A DNA stretch of 64,000 nt from Isochrysis galbana. Its lineage: Eukaryota > Haptophyta > Isochrysidales > Isochrysidaceae. The stretch is from positions 3,846,833 through 3,910,832 of the forward strand of contig CM030940.1 in assembly GCA_018136815.1 (NCBI GenBank). The letters run 5' to 3'. The position numbers were made by a program, and so were the translations under genes. The notes under the pieces were generated by a model. The model made no database searches. It was not told the DNA's origin and saw only the letters and a program-made list of their open reading frames with translations. Shown one piece after another: positions 33,960-46,405 of this stretch (its first letter is position 1; each line of letters begins with the position of its first letter).

Positions 33960-35390
33960 TGAGTGGCTCCCATCCGCTTGAAGAGAGCCGTCTCACAAGA
34001 AGAGCTTTCGCGCTGCGAGCCCCGGCAGCTGCGGTATGAGACGTGCGTGGGCGTGGGCGCGCGGAGCGGCACGCACATTGCTCAGTTATCTTTTCTTGCG
34101 TCTGCTTCACCCGCTCACCCCCTTGCTTCGCCGCCGGGTGTGGTGGGGAGGAGAGTCGTGTGGGAGAAGAGCAGAGCGCTGAGGCCTTGAGAGGTGGAGT
34201 GGTTGGTGATGGGGAGGTGTGGGGCGGCGAAGTGGTGTCGGCGCGAGGGAGAGAGACCGGCCGCGGCGAGCCTGGCCTTCGCTGTCTGCGTGAGAGCGGG
34301 TGTGTTGCCACTAGTTCGAGGGCAGAGGAGAAGGGCTGGAAGAAGGCTGCCATGAGGGCGGAAGGCGGGCGGGCAGAAGGGGGGAAGGTGGGGGGAGGGA
34401 GGAGAAGGGGGGAGGGACGGAGGGGCGTGTTGATGTGGAGGAGGGGTGCGTTGGGGGAGAGGGAGGAGAGGCCTGTGAGGAGGGAGGCAGGCGGGAGAGC
34501 AGGATGAACGAGAGGGGAGACGAGGGGAAAGGGGATGGGGGGGAGGGGAGGGAGTAGGGGGGCGGCGAGAGAGGAGAAAGAGGTGTGTTGAGAGGAGAGT
34601 GGGCGGAGAGTGGGAGGGGGGGAAGGGGTGGGAAGAGTGCGGCGAGACGGAGAGATTTACGTGAGAGAAGCACGTATCCCACTGAAGAGTAGGGAGAGAG
34701 GAGGAGGCGAGCAAGGGGGCCGCGGGCGGGGGAGAGGCCCCCCCCCCCCCCTCCGGTCTTTTCCTTTCTATTCGCTTGGCGGTTTGGGGCGCGACTCACG
34801 GGGTTGATTAAAGTCGATCGGTAGAAGTCCAGAGCTCGCCCCCACGGGCATGGCATTCGAGCAGGGCTCAGGAACGGTATTTTTACCTGCGTGTTCAAAA
34901 CACACAACACTGCATGTGCGTAAGCGCACAGTATGCGAGGCAACACGAGCCGAGGGAGTGCCACGGAGGATGCCGGAACAGCCCTCACGGAGCGAGCGCA
35001 GCCCTCAACAAGAACAAGAACAAACAAAAGATGATACAAGCTGTAAGCACTGGCCCCTTGTCGGCCCAATCCGCCAACGGATGCCCACGCTCTGCGCACA
35101 CATGCTACGATTGCGCACTTCACCCTCATCCATTAGGTCGCACGGCAAAGAACAACAGTCCGTCTCTCACATTAGATGTACACCCTCTCCCTACAAAAAA
35201 AGTTCGCTGTGCGGCACCGGTGGACGAGTATCTTGCAGGTGAGAGGCGGAAGCTAGCCTCTCGACAATTTGTAGTGTTCCATTGCGGTTGACACGGCTAG
35301 TTGACGAATTCAAGTGGCTGATAGCGGACCGCCCGTTTCAACATGCCCACGCCTCATGAAGTGCCGGTCCCGGCGGCTTCCGCGCAACCC
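33960..35390. other. No gene seen; purine-rich upstream DNA
   Basis: Purine-biased on the plus strand from 34340 to 34730, giving artefactual Ser/Pro-rich ORFs on the minus strand. Probably promoter/5' region of the JmjC gene and 3' flank of ATG8. Confidence 0.5.
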
Positions 35391-35395
35391 ACTAC

Positions 35396-36319
<924 letters not shown>

Positions 36320-36758
36320 GCTTTCGGAGAGGAAGAGTGGAGAGTGGGAGTGAGGGAGGAGGGGGAGAGGGAGAGCGGACCGCCCGTACGAGAGAAGAGG
36401 GAGAGGTGCGGCAGGGCGAGGTCTATGAAGAGAGGGAAGACGGAGGGGAAGAGAGGGAAACTCCGTCTGGGAAGGAGAGGCCGGGGTGGAAGGAAAGGGG
36501 AGGGGAAAAGAAGAGAGGGGGGGGGGGTCGTCCAGACGGTGTCGAGTCCAAGACGCAGGCTCCTCGGAAAGATTATACTCGCCGCGAGGAAAGATAAATC
36601 ATCCTCTGAGCGGACCCCTCTCCTTTTCAGAAAGGACAAACGACGCAGGAAGAGAGAGAGGGAGGGGCTGTAGAAGAAAGAAGGGAGACGGCGGAAGGTA
36701 GACAAATAAAAGAGAGAGTCGTTGCCTCCTCTCTCGCTCTCTCCCTCCCTCCCCCCCC

Positions 36759-36797
<39 letters not shown>

Positions 36798-37297
36798 CCC
36801 CACTCGCCCTCTCTCCGCACCTCTCGCTCTCCCCTCCAATATCTCTCACTCCACGACGATTTATTCAAGACTTTCGAGGTCGTCATGGGGCCACCTTCCG
36901 GGTCCCCTCCAATGATCTCTCTCATATCCTGCCCGCCTCGGCCGCCTCTCTCTCTCGCCCATTTCTTCTCCCCTCTTCCTCCACCGTCCAGCAATACTTT
37001 AGTAGAGTAGTGCATGGTACGGATTACTTTACTCAGGAGTATTTGCTACTCTACTACTCTACTCGTCACGATCCCCCCACATCTCTAGAGGCTGCCGCTT
37101 GGTGGACAATGGACAAGCGCGCTTCGTGGACAAGACACCGCCCCCCCCCATAGCCTCCCATGGCCCGCAGCAAGCCCGCCCGCAAACCCCAGGCTACCCG
37201 GGGCCAGTACACCGTCCAAGCTCTAAGAGGCTGCAACCTCAGGAGCAGGAGTGCGACCAGAAAATTTCAGAAAAGGGAACCTCGAGTTGCACCTTCT
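36320..37297. other. ATG8 upstream region with CT microsatellite
   Basis: A purine-rich tract (36330-36720) passes into a (CT)n run at about 36763-36796. No gene visible. Confidence 0.6.
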
Positions 37298-37560
37298 CAG
37301 GGCGGTCAACCGGTGATTTATAACTATTAACATGCGGGGGAGGCTGCATTTTTTGACCGTTCTCCGAAGCCCAAGAAAAACCTCCCGGCTCCTAGGGGGT
37401 TTACCTGCTACCTGCCGCCATGATGAAAAACTACTGCCGAGGAAAATGGTGGGTTTTGGTTTTACGTTTTACCGCCCCCCTCGCCCCCGCTCTCCGCTCT
37501 GCACACGCGCTGGGGCTCTAACAGTGCAGAACTGCGGGTCAAAGGCGGCGGAACGCCGCT
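37298..37560 (+). repeat. Family D-like transposon terminus (subfamily D4)
   Basis: CAGGGCGGTCAACCGG at 37298, then GCATTTTTTGACCGTTCTCC. Its first 230 bases are an inverted match to 44395-44628, including ACACGCGCTGGGGCTCTAACAG. No target duplication pairs these two termini. Confidence 0.75.
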
Positions 37561-38025
37561 GATGGTTGCGTGCTGGGAAGGGCACTATTGGGTCTCGAAG
37601 CCTTTTGCTCTTTTGCTCGAGCACAACGCGGAAGTCAACGCCAACGCGGGCGCACCCGCAGACGCCCGAGCGACACAAGCCGCTCACCGCGGCGCGCCTG
37701 AAACGCGAACGCGACAAGCACCGAGTGACGCGTCACCTGCACGCGAGACACGTCGCAGTCCTCCAGGCGCAGCGTCATCGGGGGAAGGCGCGGCACCGAG
37801 GGGGGCGTGTCCAGGTAGAAGTGAAGGCAAAGCGTGCGCCAGCGGCCAGCGGTTCAGCTGCAGCCACGACAGACCCACCGACCACAGGCGCCGCCGCGCC
37901 GCCAGCTCGCCAGCTCATCACCACCCGCCGGTTGACGCAGACCAACTGGGAGCCATTCAGCTCCCACCCGGCTCAGCTGGAAGTAAGTGGACCGGCCAAG
38001 CGCCGCAAGGGACCGTATTGATTGA
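37545..38025 (+). pseudogene. Ankyrin-repeat gene fragment adjoining transposon terminus
   Basis: In frame from 37548: GGTPLMVACWEGHYWVSKPF then ALLLEHNAEVNANA, one ankyrin repeat (xGxTPLxxAxxxGHxxxxxxLLxxGAxVNA). Afterwards the frame becomes Arg/Ala-rich without motif. Only one repeat is present, directly inside the D4 terminus, so this may be a captured host exon. Confidence 0.5.
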
Positions 38026-38129
38026 GTATCGGCCACCCAGAACGGGAGAGCATGGCGAACCTGTTCCGACAATTGGGCGTAGACCTCGTGGAGAAGCCGG
38101 CGTTTGGCCGGGCATGAAAACATACGGCT

Positions 38130-39170
38130 AAGGGTGTCTCCACGTGTTACTGATATCTAGTTCTATTATGTAACCAATGACAGCACAAAATCAAAATGTG
38201 ATCGATCTGCGGAAGCCTGCATCGCACTCAGCGGTGCGCCTTATAATACGTATTGTTTCTAACCATACTCCACTAGACAATACGTGAAAACGAAACGTCC
38301 GCGTGGTCCTCTTTCGTTCGACGGAACGCGACCTGATAGCGCCCATCGACATACGAGCTTAGAGCTTACGAGCTTGTCTCCGCCCAAGCCCGTCCTCCCG
38401 CCTTCCTCTGCTGAGGAGGTGGTCAAGCCCGTCAATCCATCACTGTCCGCCGCTCCCGCCGCGCCTCCCGCCGATCGATCCCCTTCCGTCTCCTCGCACA
38501 TCGCGCCAGTGGTCATGCTTGATCCGTCATTTGGTGGGCTTGGTAGGCCAGCATGGTTGGTGGCGCCATGGTGCCTTGATGGGGTGCGGTTGTTCGGTGG
38601 TGGCACGGGCCGAGGCTTGTGCGCACCTGATCGGCCGTGGCGCCCTCTCTCGGGCGCTTCGGTGGTGCGGCGTTGGCCGTGGGCCGAACGTCCGTCGCGG
38701 CGGGGTGGGCGGCAGCAAGGGATGAGGGGAGCGGCGCGCGCTCCATGACCCTATCAGCTTATTGATACGTTCCGCCTTTCGATGTGCGAGAGCAATGGTT
38801 GGCCAACACACAACACAAGTGACAACACACAAGCATAACCACATTGAGGCACTAGTGCTCATAATGTGCATCCGCCTTTTAGGCGGTGCCACCCAGCCAA
38901 ACAATCATCACATCGCAATCCATCATCATCATCAGATCAAATAGCAGCTGGAAACATCTTAACGTGGCCGTGCGGGCTACATATTAGCATCTCCTAGATG
39001 CGCCGCGCTCCGCCAGAACCTATGCTAGCTAGTGCCCATAGCGTTAGAAAGTTAGGCCGTCTCGGCTCGAGCGCCAAGGTCGAGTCGTTGCAGGGTCGTG
39101 CGTTCCGGTCACATCCTGCATCCGTTGCCCATTTCACCAACAGCTCGTAGTTCAGCCGTCGGACGGGCGG
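38130..39170. other. No gene I can support
   Basis: A Pro/Ser-rich ORF on the plus strand (about 38284-38748) has no recognised motif. This is the 3' flank of TYW1. Confidence 0.45.
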
Positions 39171-42138
39171 CTAGCAGCCTGCGTGCTTCATCTTGGTCCC
39201 CTTACCGGCGACCCTCACCTCTATTGGGTCGAACCCTCCAGCTGGCGAGTCGTACAGCGCCCACTCAGGGGTCGGAGCAGTGTAATCATCAGCAGTAAAG
39301 GGAGTACCATCGCGCTCCCAGGCAGCAAAGAGCTCGTAGAAGCGCTCATCTGTGTGATGCGGATCCCAGGATCGGGGGGCATCGAGTGAGGGATGTGATC
39401 AGAGCCGAGGGGGGGGGGGGGGGGGGGCAAGGGGTGATTGGCTCATTGAGGATCGGGCGGCATGCGGTTCCGCTCATGGACACGACGTGTGGACCCAATG
39501 GCAAGGGACAGAACTTACAATCGATCCACGTGTGCCACACGCCATCCTTTCGAAAGGCGGTGCGCGCAATCAACACGCAGTTGGAGTGCTCGTGTTCTGA
39601 CGCGAGCGCGTATTCGCTACCCGACGCCTCGGCCAAGCGCTCGCAATACGAGCGCACCTACAGCATAGGCAGGTGAAGAGCAGCCATTCAACCCAATGGC
39701 CAACGCGCCCCTCTTCACATAGTGGATTCTTCTTCGCCGACTCAGCTCTCACTATTGGCACCGCACCTCATGATGGAAAGGACACTGCTTGATGGTTAGC
39801 GGCGAGGCCTTGCTCTCGCCACAGTAGGTGACACCTTTGACTTCGATAAGATCGGGCTGGCCACGCTTGACTAGCTCGGCATACGCGCCGAGCTCCGAAT
39901 CGTTCCAACCGTTGACGAGCGTGAGTCTGAAGACTGTTCGCTGCCTCTTCGTCGCTAGCTTATCGACGCAGATATTGAAGCGCTCCCAAAAATCGGAGAA
40001 AAGTGGACGATCCACCGCCTGAGAGAAGACATGGAGCAGCTGAGGCGTGAGACACACCGGCAAACGCGCGTCAGAGCGGAGCCAAAGCTAACATCGTTGC
40101 CCGAACAAGCGCAGGAACGGATCACCTTGAGCTGTTCCTTGGTAGGCGCGTCGATAGAGATGTAAAGCTGAGTGCACGGCACGAGCTGCTCCATTTGCTC
40201 AGGGAATTGCGCATTGGTCACCTGGCAAGTAGTGGGGATGGGTAGCGTGGATGGCGCTTTTCGACTCCACGGCTTGCGGGTGAAGGCAGCCTTGAACCCA
40301 GTGAGAAGAGCACGTGGCGCGGCGGCACGGCACTTACCATGAAGCTTGAAATTCTTCGGCGATGTAGCTCACGCACAAAATCATTGATCCGTGGGTAGAT
40401 GATCGGCTCACCAACCTGTTGACAAGGTGAGACGAGCGATAAAGAGGGTCAGGGCCCTAGGTGGGGGCTTTCGTATCTCTCGCTACGGGAGCCTCCCTGC
40501 CTGGCTCTAGCATTTCCTATCGATCCATCGCGACTAACCAGGGACAGTGCGCAGTGGCGAATGCGAGATAGGGCATCTTGATAGCGATCAGGCTTCAGGC
40601 CTGGGATGCCCTTGAGTTGCTTGATCATCTTGAGGTGCTCGCGCTCGAACCCGTCCACCTAATCAAGCGGAGCGTGCAGCGCGTAAGGCGTTCTAGGCCC
40701 GACATGCGCCACCCTGCCTCCGCATTAAGTCCACCAGCAGCATGCTTCGGTGGGTGAGCGGCAGAGCGAATCCCGGGCAGCGAGCCCTAGATGGAGCGTT
40801 GGTGGGGCCCATCTTCTCTGAGCTGTGCCCAAGCGTGATTTCACTCAAGCAGCTGCGCACCAGCTCAATTGGATCGTCAATTTGCCAACGGAAGGAGGTG
40901 CCGACGGGGTTGTCGTGGTGTCGCCAGCAAAAAACGCACTTATTGGCGCAAGCAAGCGAGGGCGTAGCCTCCATACACGAGTAGGAGGCAATGCCGTAGA
41001 ACGTGTGTTTGTAGCAACCACCTCTCCCACGTAGCATCGCCTTCGTCCACCGGCACAACTTGACCCCTGAGTGAGAACCCACCACCTTGTAGCCCTGCTT
41101 TGTCAAGGCTTTGCGTAGAGAATCGCTCACCATCTAGACCCGGAGAGGAGGGTATGGATGAGTGCGTCGACGCCAAGAAGTATACAGATGGACCAGTTAC
41201 GAGCCCCTTGCACCTCGATGCGGCTGTAGCCAGTGCGCGCTTGGCGGCAACTGCCCGTCTGCGCGGCTCACCTGTTTTCGCCCCGCACCCTCGTTCTCCT
41301 TGCCGTCGGCGCCGGAGTTGACACGCTGGACCATTTTAAGGCCAATGTCCTCCACGTCGACCAAGCCTTCCCCTTCGTCGGCGTCGTCCACGTCACTGTC
41401 GTCGCTGCCCATTTCGTCGGCGCCCGCGTCATTTGGCGGTTCGCCACCAGGCGTTGGGATAGAGCCATCCTTGGCAGTCTTTGTCGTGATGTTGCCCAAC
41501 GAGGGACTCCGTGTCTGTTTGGGACGGGCCGTCAGAGCGGGCACAGACTTGAGCATCCAGGTGTCGAACTGCTCTTCAAGGCGGTTGTCGATGTCATCGC
41601 CCCAGAATCCATGTGCCACTCGCACGCCGTGAAGCCGCTTGAGAGAGCGATCGAGTTTCCTGGCCGCCGCGTTGAAGTTGCGCCGAGGGTACTCCGAGTT
41701 GCCGCAGCCGAAGACTGCGTAGCGCAGGCCGCTCATCTCGAGATCCGAGCCACGGAAGTCTGAGGCTGCCTCGGCGAGTGAATCAATGACCGCCTCACAG
41801 CCAGGAGGGGGCACTCCGCCCTCGTAGGTGGCAAGAACAAAAGCCGCACATGAGAGCGTGGGGAGCAAGTCAGTGTCATACCCCACCATGCTCTGCAGCT
41901 CGGTCGTCGCACCTGCTTCGCGGAGGGCGCGCGCGAGCCGCTCGGCGAGCCGCTGCGAGCCGCCCTTGAGAGTGCCAAAGAAAACAACTACGTGTTGTGG
42001 CGGTAGATGCGGCTCGGTGGCGGTGTCGGTGGGAGTGGGCTTGCCCTCAGCCTGATGCCCGCTGTCCTCCAGAACAAAGAAGAGCGTGGCTACCGCGAGC
42101 GCGGCAAGGGTGAGCACCGCGACTAGCAAAGGCAGCAT
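39171..42138 (-). CDS. TYW1: TYW1, 4-demethylwyosine synthase (flavodoxin + radical SAM)
   Basis: Makes 4-demethylwyosine from m1G37 of tRNA-Phe, using pyruvate and S-adenosylmethionine, in wybutosine synthesis. Exons (minus): 42138-41272, 41133-40861, 40658-40539, 40415-40338, 40221-40126, 40018-39767, 39657-39519, 39349-39171; 667 aa. All phases agree; seven GT-AG introns. Exon 1: N-terminal membrane anchor (LLVAVLTLAALAVATLFFVL), then flavodoxin (VVVFFGTLKGGSQRLAERLA; FVLATYEGG; YAVFGCGNSEYP) and an acidic linker. Exon 2: CANKCVFCWRH, the CX3CX2C cluster motif with its first Cys just before ANK. Later exons: MIKQLKGIPGLKPDR, HCALSLV/GEPIIYPRIN, VTNAQFPEQM, YISIDAPTKEQLK, DRPLFSDFWERF, EVKGVTYCGES, EHEHSNC, WIDYERF, DDYTAPTPEWALYDSPAGGF. 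The linker to exon 2 and the last 15 residues are least certain. The anchor suggests ER association, as in other TYW1 proteins. Confidence 0.96.
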
Positions 42139-42263
42139 CTTGCGGGGGGGGGGGTGGGAGGAGGGGAGGGGGGGGGAGAGAGAGAGAGTGGGGGGGGGGG
42201 GGGGGGAGGGGGGGGGGAGATGGGAGGGAGGTAGGGAGGTAGGGAGGGAGGGAGGGAGGGAGG

Positions 42264-42306
<43 letters not shown>

Positions 42307-42618
42307 CTCGCTCGCTCGCTCGCTCGCGGCGCCGAGGCGTCGACGGGTCGCACTCACCGCACACGCGGCGCTCGAGGCGGCAGCAACTCATTCACTGACT
42401 TGTATTCGATTCACACTAGCGTAGATCGTCCAACCCGAAAATAGTAGGGCTGTAAGAGTTTCACTTCAGACCTTGTGCCTGGTCGGAGATATATTTTTTT
42501 ATCACACACACAAATCATAAATAAACACAACCGGCGGGCGCCTTCAAAAGTACCCCTGAGACGGAAAACAAAAAAACATTTGAAGGTCCAGTCTACTACC
42601 GCTAGCTATATAGGACTA
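42139..42618. other. TYW1 upstream region with GA/GGGA microsatellite
   Basis: GGGA and GA repeats at 42145-42302 are followed by a (GCTC)n run at 42303-42326. The TSD of the adjoining family A copy is at 42601-42618. Confidence 0.75.
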
Positions 42619-43616
42619 ATAATAATAAAACATCTGAGCGTTAGTACCACTACTACCACTAGCCCGGTACTATCACGACACCCCTCAGCGCACCTGCCCG
42701 TACGCCTTGACGTGTGCTGTCACTAGACACATACGCATATGCACCCCTCCGAATCTCCCCCCTCGCAAACCCCCGGCTCCCATTATAACTCCCCACAAGC
42801 TACAATGAGGGCGGAAAACCCATTGAGGCGGACCGACCTGCGTCGGGCGACTCTCCGGGAAAAAGCACCGGGGGGGGGGGAGGAACCTCTCGTCATGAAA
42901 AGAAACGGCCCTTACAGCTCTCGCCGCGAGCTGTCCTCGAGAAATAAAAGACTGCGCCTCGAGATACCTGCCACCGTGGTTCCTTCCTCCTCATCCCCCT
43001 CAGAGGATGCAACTTGAGGTTCCAATTGTAAAAAAACAACCAAACCTGAGGTTGCAGGTTGCATCCTCTTCCTGTCGCCAGCCGCCCCGCCGCCCCCCTC
43101 CGCCCGTTTGCTAACGCAAACGAGTCCCGCTTCTTACCGCACTCCATCAGGGGGGGTGCAAACCCCCCCCCTCTCCCCTCCGTTCTCCTCCACCTCTGTC
43201 TTTGCGGCGCGTCGCCATGCGGCGCCACGGCCTGCTCTCAGAGGCCCTTTGGGGGCTCCCAGAGGGCCAGCTGGGGCAGCTCAGGGGGCAGTGGAGGCTG
43301 GGGCTCAGCCTCTGGCCCCCCCTGCCTCTCCCACGCTTGCCTCGCTGGCCCTGGGAGCCGCCCGAAGCCCTCTGTCTGCTTGGCGACCATGGATGGGGGG
43401 GGAGTCAGCTCGAGGGCAGGCTCATGCTGGGCGTGGGAGTGCGAGTCACGGCCCGCGCCCACTAGCCACTAGGGGTCTGGGTCAGAGTGTTGATTGCCCA
43501 GCCCCTGCCAGAGGGCAGGGGCTGGGGTTGATTGTACGGGCCCACCCCGGGGGGTGTCCGCGATGGATAGAGGGGGGCGCGAGGCCCCCATTGACCCCCA
43601 CTTATAAAAGTAGGTT
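42619..43616 (-). mobile_element. Retroposon family A, complete copy
   Basis: Flanked by a perfect 18-bp duplication GCTAGCTATATAGGACTA (42601-42618 and 43617-43634). On the minus strand it starts AACCTACTTTTATAAGTGGG and ends ..GCTCAGATGTTTTATTATTATT. It is 998 bp with no ORF. It contains the family's internal AAACGG/CCGTTTGC inverted motif and the polypurine/polypyrimidine blocks. A (TTA)n tail and long duplication point to non-LTR retroposition. Confidence 0.92.
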
Positions 43617-43862
43617 GCTAGCTATATAGGACTACGTACTCACGGTACCGACTAACGCCATCGCCTACCCCCGAACACTCACTCACTCTCTCCTCACTCC
43701 CTTCACTCTACCCCTTTCATTCCTTTGTCTTTGGTATCGGGGGGGGGGGGGGTTGCACTACGTCGGGCCAAGTGCAAGTGCAAGGGGCAAGGGGCGGACT
43801 GGAGCCGATATATTGTTGGACGTACCTGTTCCTGTTCCTGTACGTGGCCTGTGGCCTGTGGC

Positions 43863-44135
43863 AAAGGTGTCGTTCCGTCAATTGTGGGACACCAGTCGAT
43901 TTGAGCGATCGAATGTCCACAGTTGTATATAGAGCAGTATTTTAAAATTAAATGCAGACTTGCATAACAACTTTTTTTCTCTGCTTCCATCATGAAGACT
44001 ATCACACCCTCTGAGGTTTCCAAGATCAACCGTCTGCTGTCCGACCCCAATGTGCCGATCTCACAATATGTTCAATATCCACCGACTACTCAAAGCGCTG
44101 CGGATCATCTGGAAGCTCTGCAGGGCGATTGAGAA
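43863..44135 (+). mobile_element. Transposon terminus with short HTH-like ORF
   Basis: GTGTCGTTCCGTCAATTGTGGGACACC at 43873-43900 is matched in inverse orientation at about 16590-16612. An ORF of 47 aa follows (43992-44135), beginning MKTITPSEVSKINRLLSDPN. TPSE..KI..LL resembles the first helix of Tc1/mariner-type helix-turn-helix regions, but nothing beyond it is conserved, so the assignment is weak. Confidence 0.4.
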
Positions 44136-44394
44136 TTGATAGGCTGAGGCTGAGGCTGAGAGTGAGGTTTGGTACGAATCGAGTGTTGAGATTGAGGGAC
44201 GAGAACGGGAACGAGAATGAGAGCGAGAGCGAGAGCGACGAACGACGAACGACAGGCGACAGACGGACAGAGCCCGACGGACTGATGACACGGCACCACA
44301 CCGAAGCTTCTAGCTTCGCCGTCTGACCACCATCCATATTCCCAGTTGTAAAATTATTTTTATTGCGCGACCGCCGGTTCTGTACTGTTAGAGC

Positions 44395-44628
44395 CCCAAC
44401 GCGTGTGTAGAGTGTAGAGGAGACGGGGGGCGAGGGGAGGATACAACATATAAAACCCGATTGTCCTCGGAAATTGGAAATTTTTCTTGGCGGTGGCAGG
44501 TAAGCCGTAAGTAAGCCCCCCCCGGAGTGTTTTTTCTTGTGTGGGGTTGTGGGCTTCGGAGAACGGTCAAAAAATGCAGCCCCCCCCCCCACGTGCTAGT
44601 AGTTATAAATCACTGTTTGACCGCCCTA
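44395..44628 (-). repeat. Family D-like transposon terminus (subfamily D4), inverted
   Basis: It ends CACTGTTTGACCGCCCTA at 44628 and contains GAACGGTCAAAAAATGCAGC. It is the inverse of the terminus at 37298-37560. Confidence 0.8.
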
Positions 44629-44729
44629 CCGCCTACCGGTCTACGTACCAATTCACGGTTCACCCCGCTTGCCACTGGCCACTTGCCACTCGCCACTGGA
44701 AGCCCGTGCCCCGTACACTGAGCCCCTAT

Positions 44730-44850
44730 ACCCTAAATAGAGCATGAGGGGACGAGCCGCAGGGCAGGTGGAAGGAGTGAAAAAGGGAGCGGGCGTGGCT
44801 GTAAGGTAGGCGTGCAAGGCCGCGCGCGTGGCGAGAATATTAAGAATTTT
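44730..44850 (+). repeat. Dispersed repeat F
   Basis: Diverged copy of 19540-19690 (GAGGGGACGAGCCGCAGGGCAGGTGG; CGCGCGTGGCGAGA). Confidence 0.6.
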
Positions 44851-45274
44851 TTCTTGGGGGGGTAGCTCTAACTTGCTAAGTTGAGCTCATCAGAGAAAAA
44901 ATCACTTTACTCGGAGTAGACATTAAAAACGTGCTCCTAGGCACCCACGCAGAAGGGGATTCATCGGCCTGTGGGGAAGTCCGGCTGCCCGACCAGGGTG
45001 GGGGTGGGGTGGGGGTGGGGGTGGGGGGTCCCCTACAAGGGCGCGGTGAGCTGAGAGGGTCGGTGGCGGCGGCGGGCGGAGAGGGAAGGGGGGTGGGGGG
45101 GGGACAGAGCTACAAGGGCCAACAAAAGGGTGAAGCCAGGCCGCCAGGGAGGGGTGGGGAGGAGAAAGCAGGGGCACGGCAAGCGAGTGACCTAAGAGCG
45201 AGGGTAGTGGAGGGGACGTCGAGCACGAGCAAGAAGCAGCCTCAGCGAGCACAACATCCTGGCGGGAGGGGACC

Positions 45275-46159
45275 ATGCCTACTGGCCTCGTCTCAGAGCC
45301 GCCGAGCTGCGGGACGCACCCTGCCGGCTTCCGCGGCAAGCAGGCGTCTCACCCATACGCTCCCCCTGGCTTCGGTGTCACCGGCTCATCGGGCGCGCTG
45401 CCCACGCCATTTGTCGTGCTAGCCCGGCCGCGCACGGGCAGCACGACTCTCTGCTATCTCCTCGCTGCCCACCCGGAAGTCAGGATGTTTCGCGAGGTCT
45501 TTCACCACTCCTTCACGTGGCCCGCAGCATATCCACTCAATTGGACGCTCAGAGACAGAGACCTGCACCGTAAAGAGTACCTCGACCTGGTACTCTCGGA
45601 CTCGATCCCACACGCCCCCGGAATGGGGCCAAAGGCGGTCGGTATCAAACTCTTCCCGCACCAGGTCACAGGCGCCGAGTTGACTGCGATCTTACTCTCG
45701 CCATACATCCTCAAAATCGACTTGCGGAGGCACAACTGTGTCAGTATGTACGTTTCGGAGCAGAAGGCCGAATCCCTGCACTCATGGCAGCAAACTAACA
45801 CCACAGCCATGAGACTTCAAGTGAGCCCCTCCAGGCTGCGACACTACTGCAAAAAGGTGGAAGACTCCCTCGCCTGCATCGACGGGCTTCGTAAGCAAGC
45901 GGATGAGAAAGGCCAGGGCGACACGTGGTTCGACATTGATTATCGTGACCTGTACAGCCCTGAGCGAGGCGCGCAGGTGCTTTCGAAAGCATACAATTTC
46001 CTTCGTTTACGAAGCTTGCCGAATCTGCGAGAAGTGTTTGATGTCACCATCGGCGTGAAGCTCGACAAGGCACGGTTGCGCGATACGATCACCAACTACA
46101 AGTTCGTTCTCAATGCTCTATCTGACACCCCTCGGTATCAGGCGCTTTTGGGTGAGTGA
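45275..46159 (+). CDS. PAPS-dependent sulfotransferase-like protein
   Basis: Transfers sulfate from 3'-phosphoadenosine-5'-phosphosulfate to an unknown acceptor, by family knowledge. ATG at 45275, TGA at 46157-46159, 294 aa, no intron needed. Residues 46-60 carry VLARPRTGSTTLCYLL, the 5'-phosphosulfate-binding loop (R-P-R-T/S-G-S-T/S), followed by the expected helix and AHPEVRMFREVFHH. Mid-protein IKLFPHQV and ILKIDLRRHNCVSMYVSEQKAES resemble the 3'-phosphate-binding segment (R-R-x-N/D-x-x-S-x-x-x-S), with WFDIDYRDLY and the C-terminal region as in Sulfotransfer_3/Stf0-type enzymes. No signal peptide is evident. The last codons contain GGTGAGTGAGG, a possible splice donor, so a further exon cannot be excluded. 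Confidence 0.85.
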   Translation: MPTGLVSEPPSCGTHPAGFRGKQASHPYAPPGFGVTGSSGALPTPFVVLARPRTGSTTLCYLLAAHPEVRMFREVFHHSFTWPAAYPLNWTLRDRDLHRKEYLDLVLSDSIPHAPGMGPKAVGIKLFPHQVTGAELTAILLSPYILKIDLRRHNCVSMYVSEQKAESLHSWQQTNTTAMRLQVSPSRLRHYCKKVEDSLACIDGLRKQADEKGQGDTWFDIDYRDLYSPERGAQVLSKAYNFLRLRSLPNLREVFDVTIGVKLDKARLRDTITNYKFVLNALSDTPRYQALLGE

Positions 46160-46242
46160 GGAGAAGGAACAGGTCGAGGATTAGTCTCTAGTAGTAGTAG
46201 CTGGCATCTTCAAAAAAAAATAGATGATGTGGTTTCTAGGCT

Positions 46243-46405
46243 CTATTTGCCAGGGTTCTTCGCCACCGTGCGACTCTCGTCGCTAGCCACCATCTCCATC
46301 TTTCTGCCGTGGGTGATGTGCATGAGCTTGCGCAACACCGCGTCCATCGCCATCGCCTTGCGCGCCTCCTCGAGGATGTTGACGGTGGCGTGCTCGGCGC
46401 AGGTT
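46243..46405 (-). pseudogene. C-terminal exon of an unidentified gene
   Basis: The minus strand encodes ATVNILEEARKAMAMDAVL, then RKLMHITHGRKMEMVASDES and RTVAKNPGK, with stop TAG at 46243-46245. Composition is coding-like and unlike surrounding repeats. Upstream (from about 46405) it is directly replaced by family A repeat sequence, so the rest of the gene is lost or lies beyond the repeats. Family not recognised. Confidence 0.4.

Noticed and set aside
34311-35129. 272-aa minus-strand ORF
   Set aside because: Ser/Pro low complexity from purine-rich DNA without stop codons; no motif.
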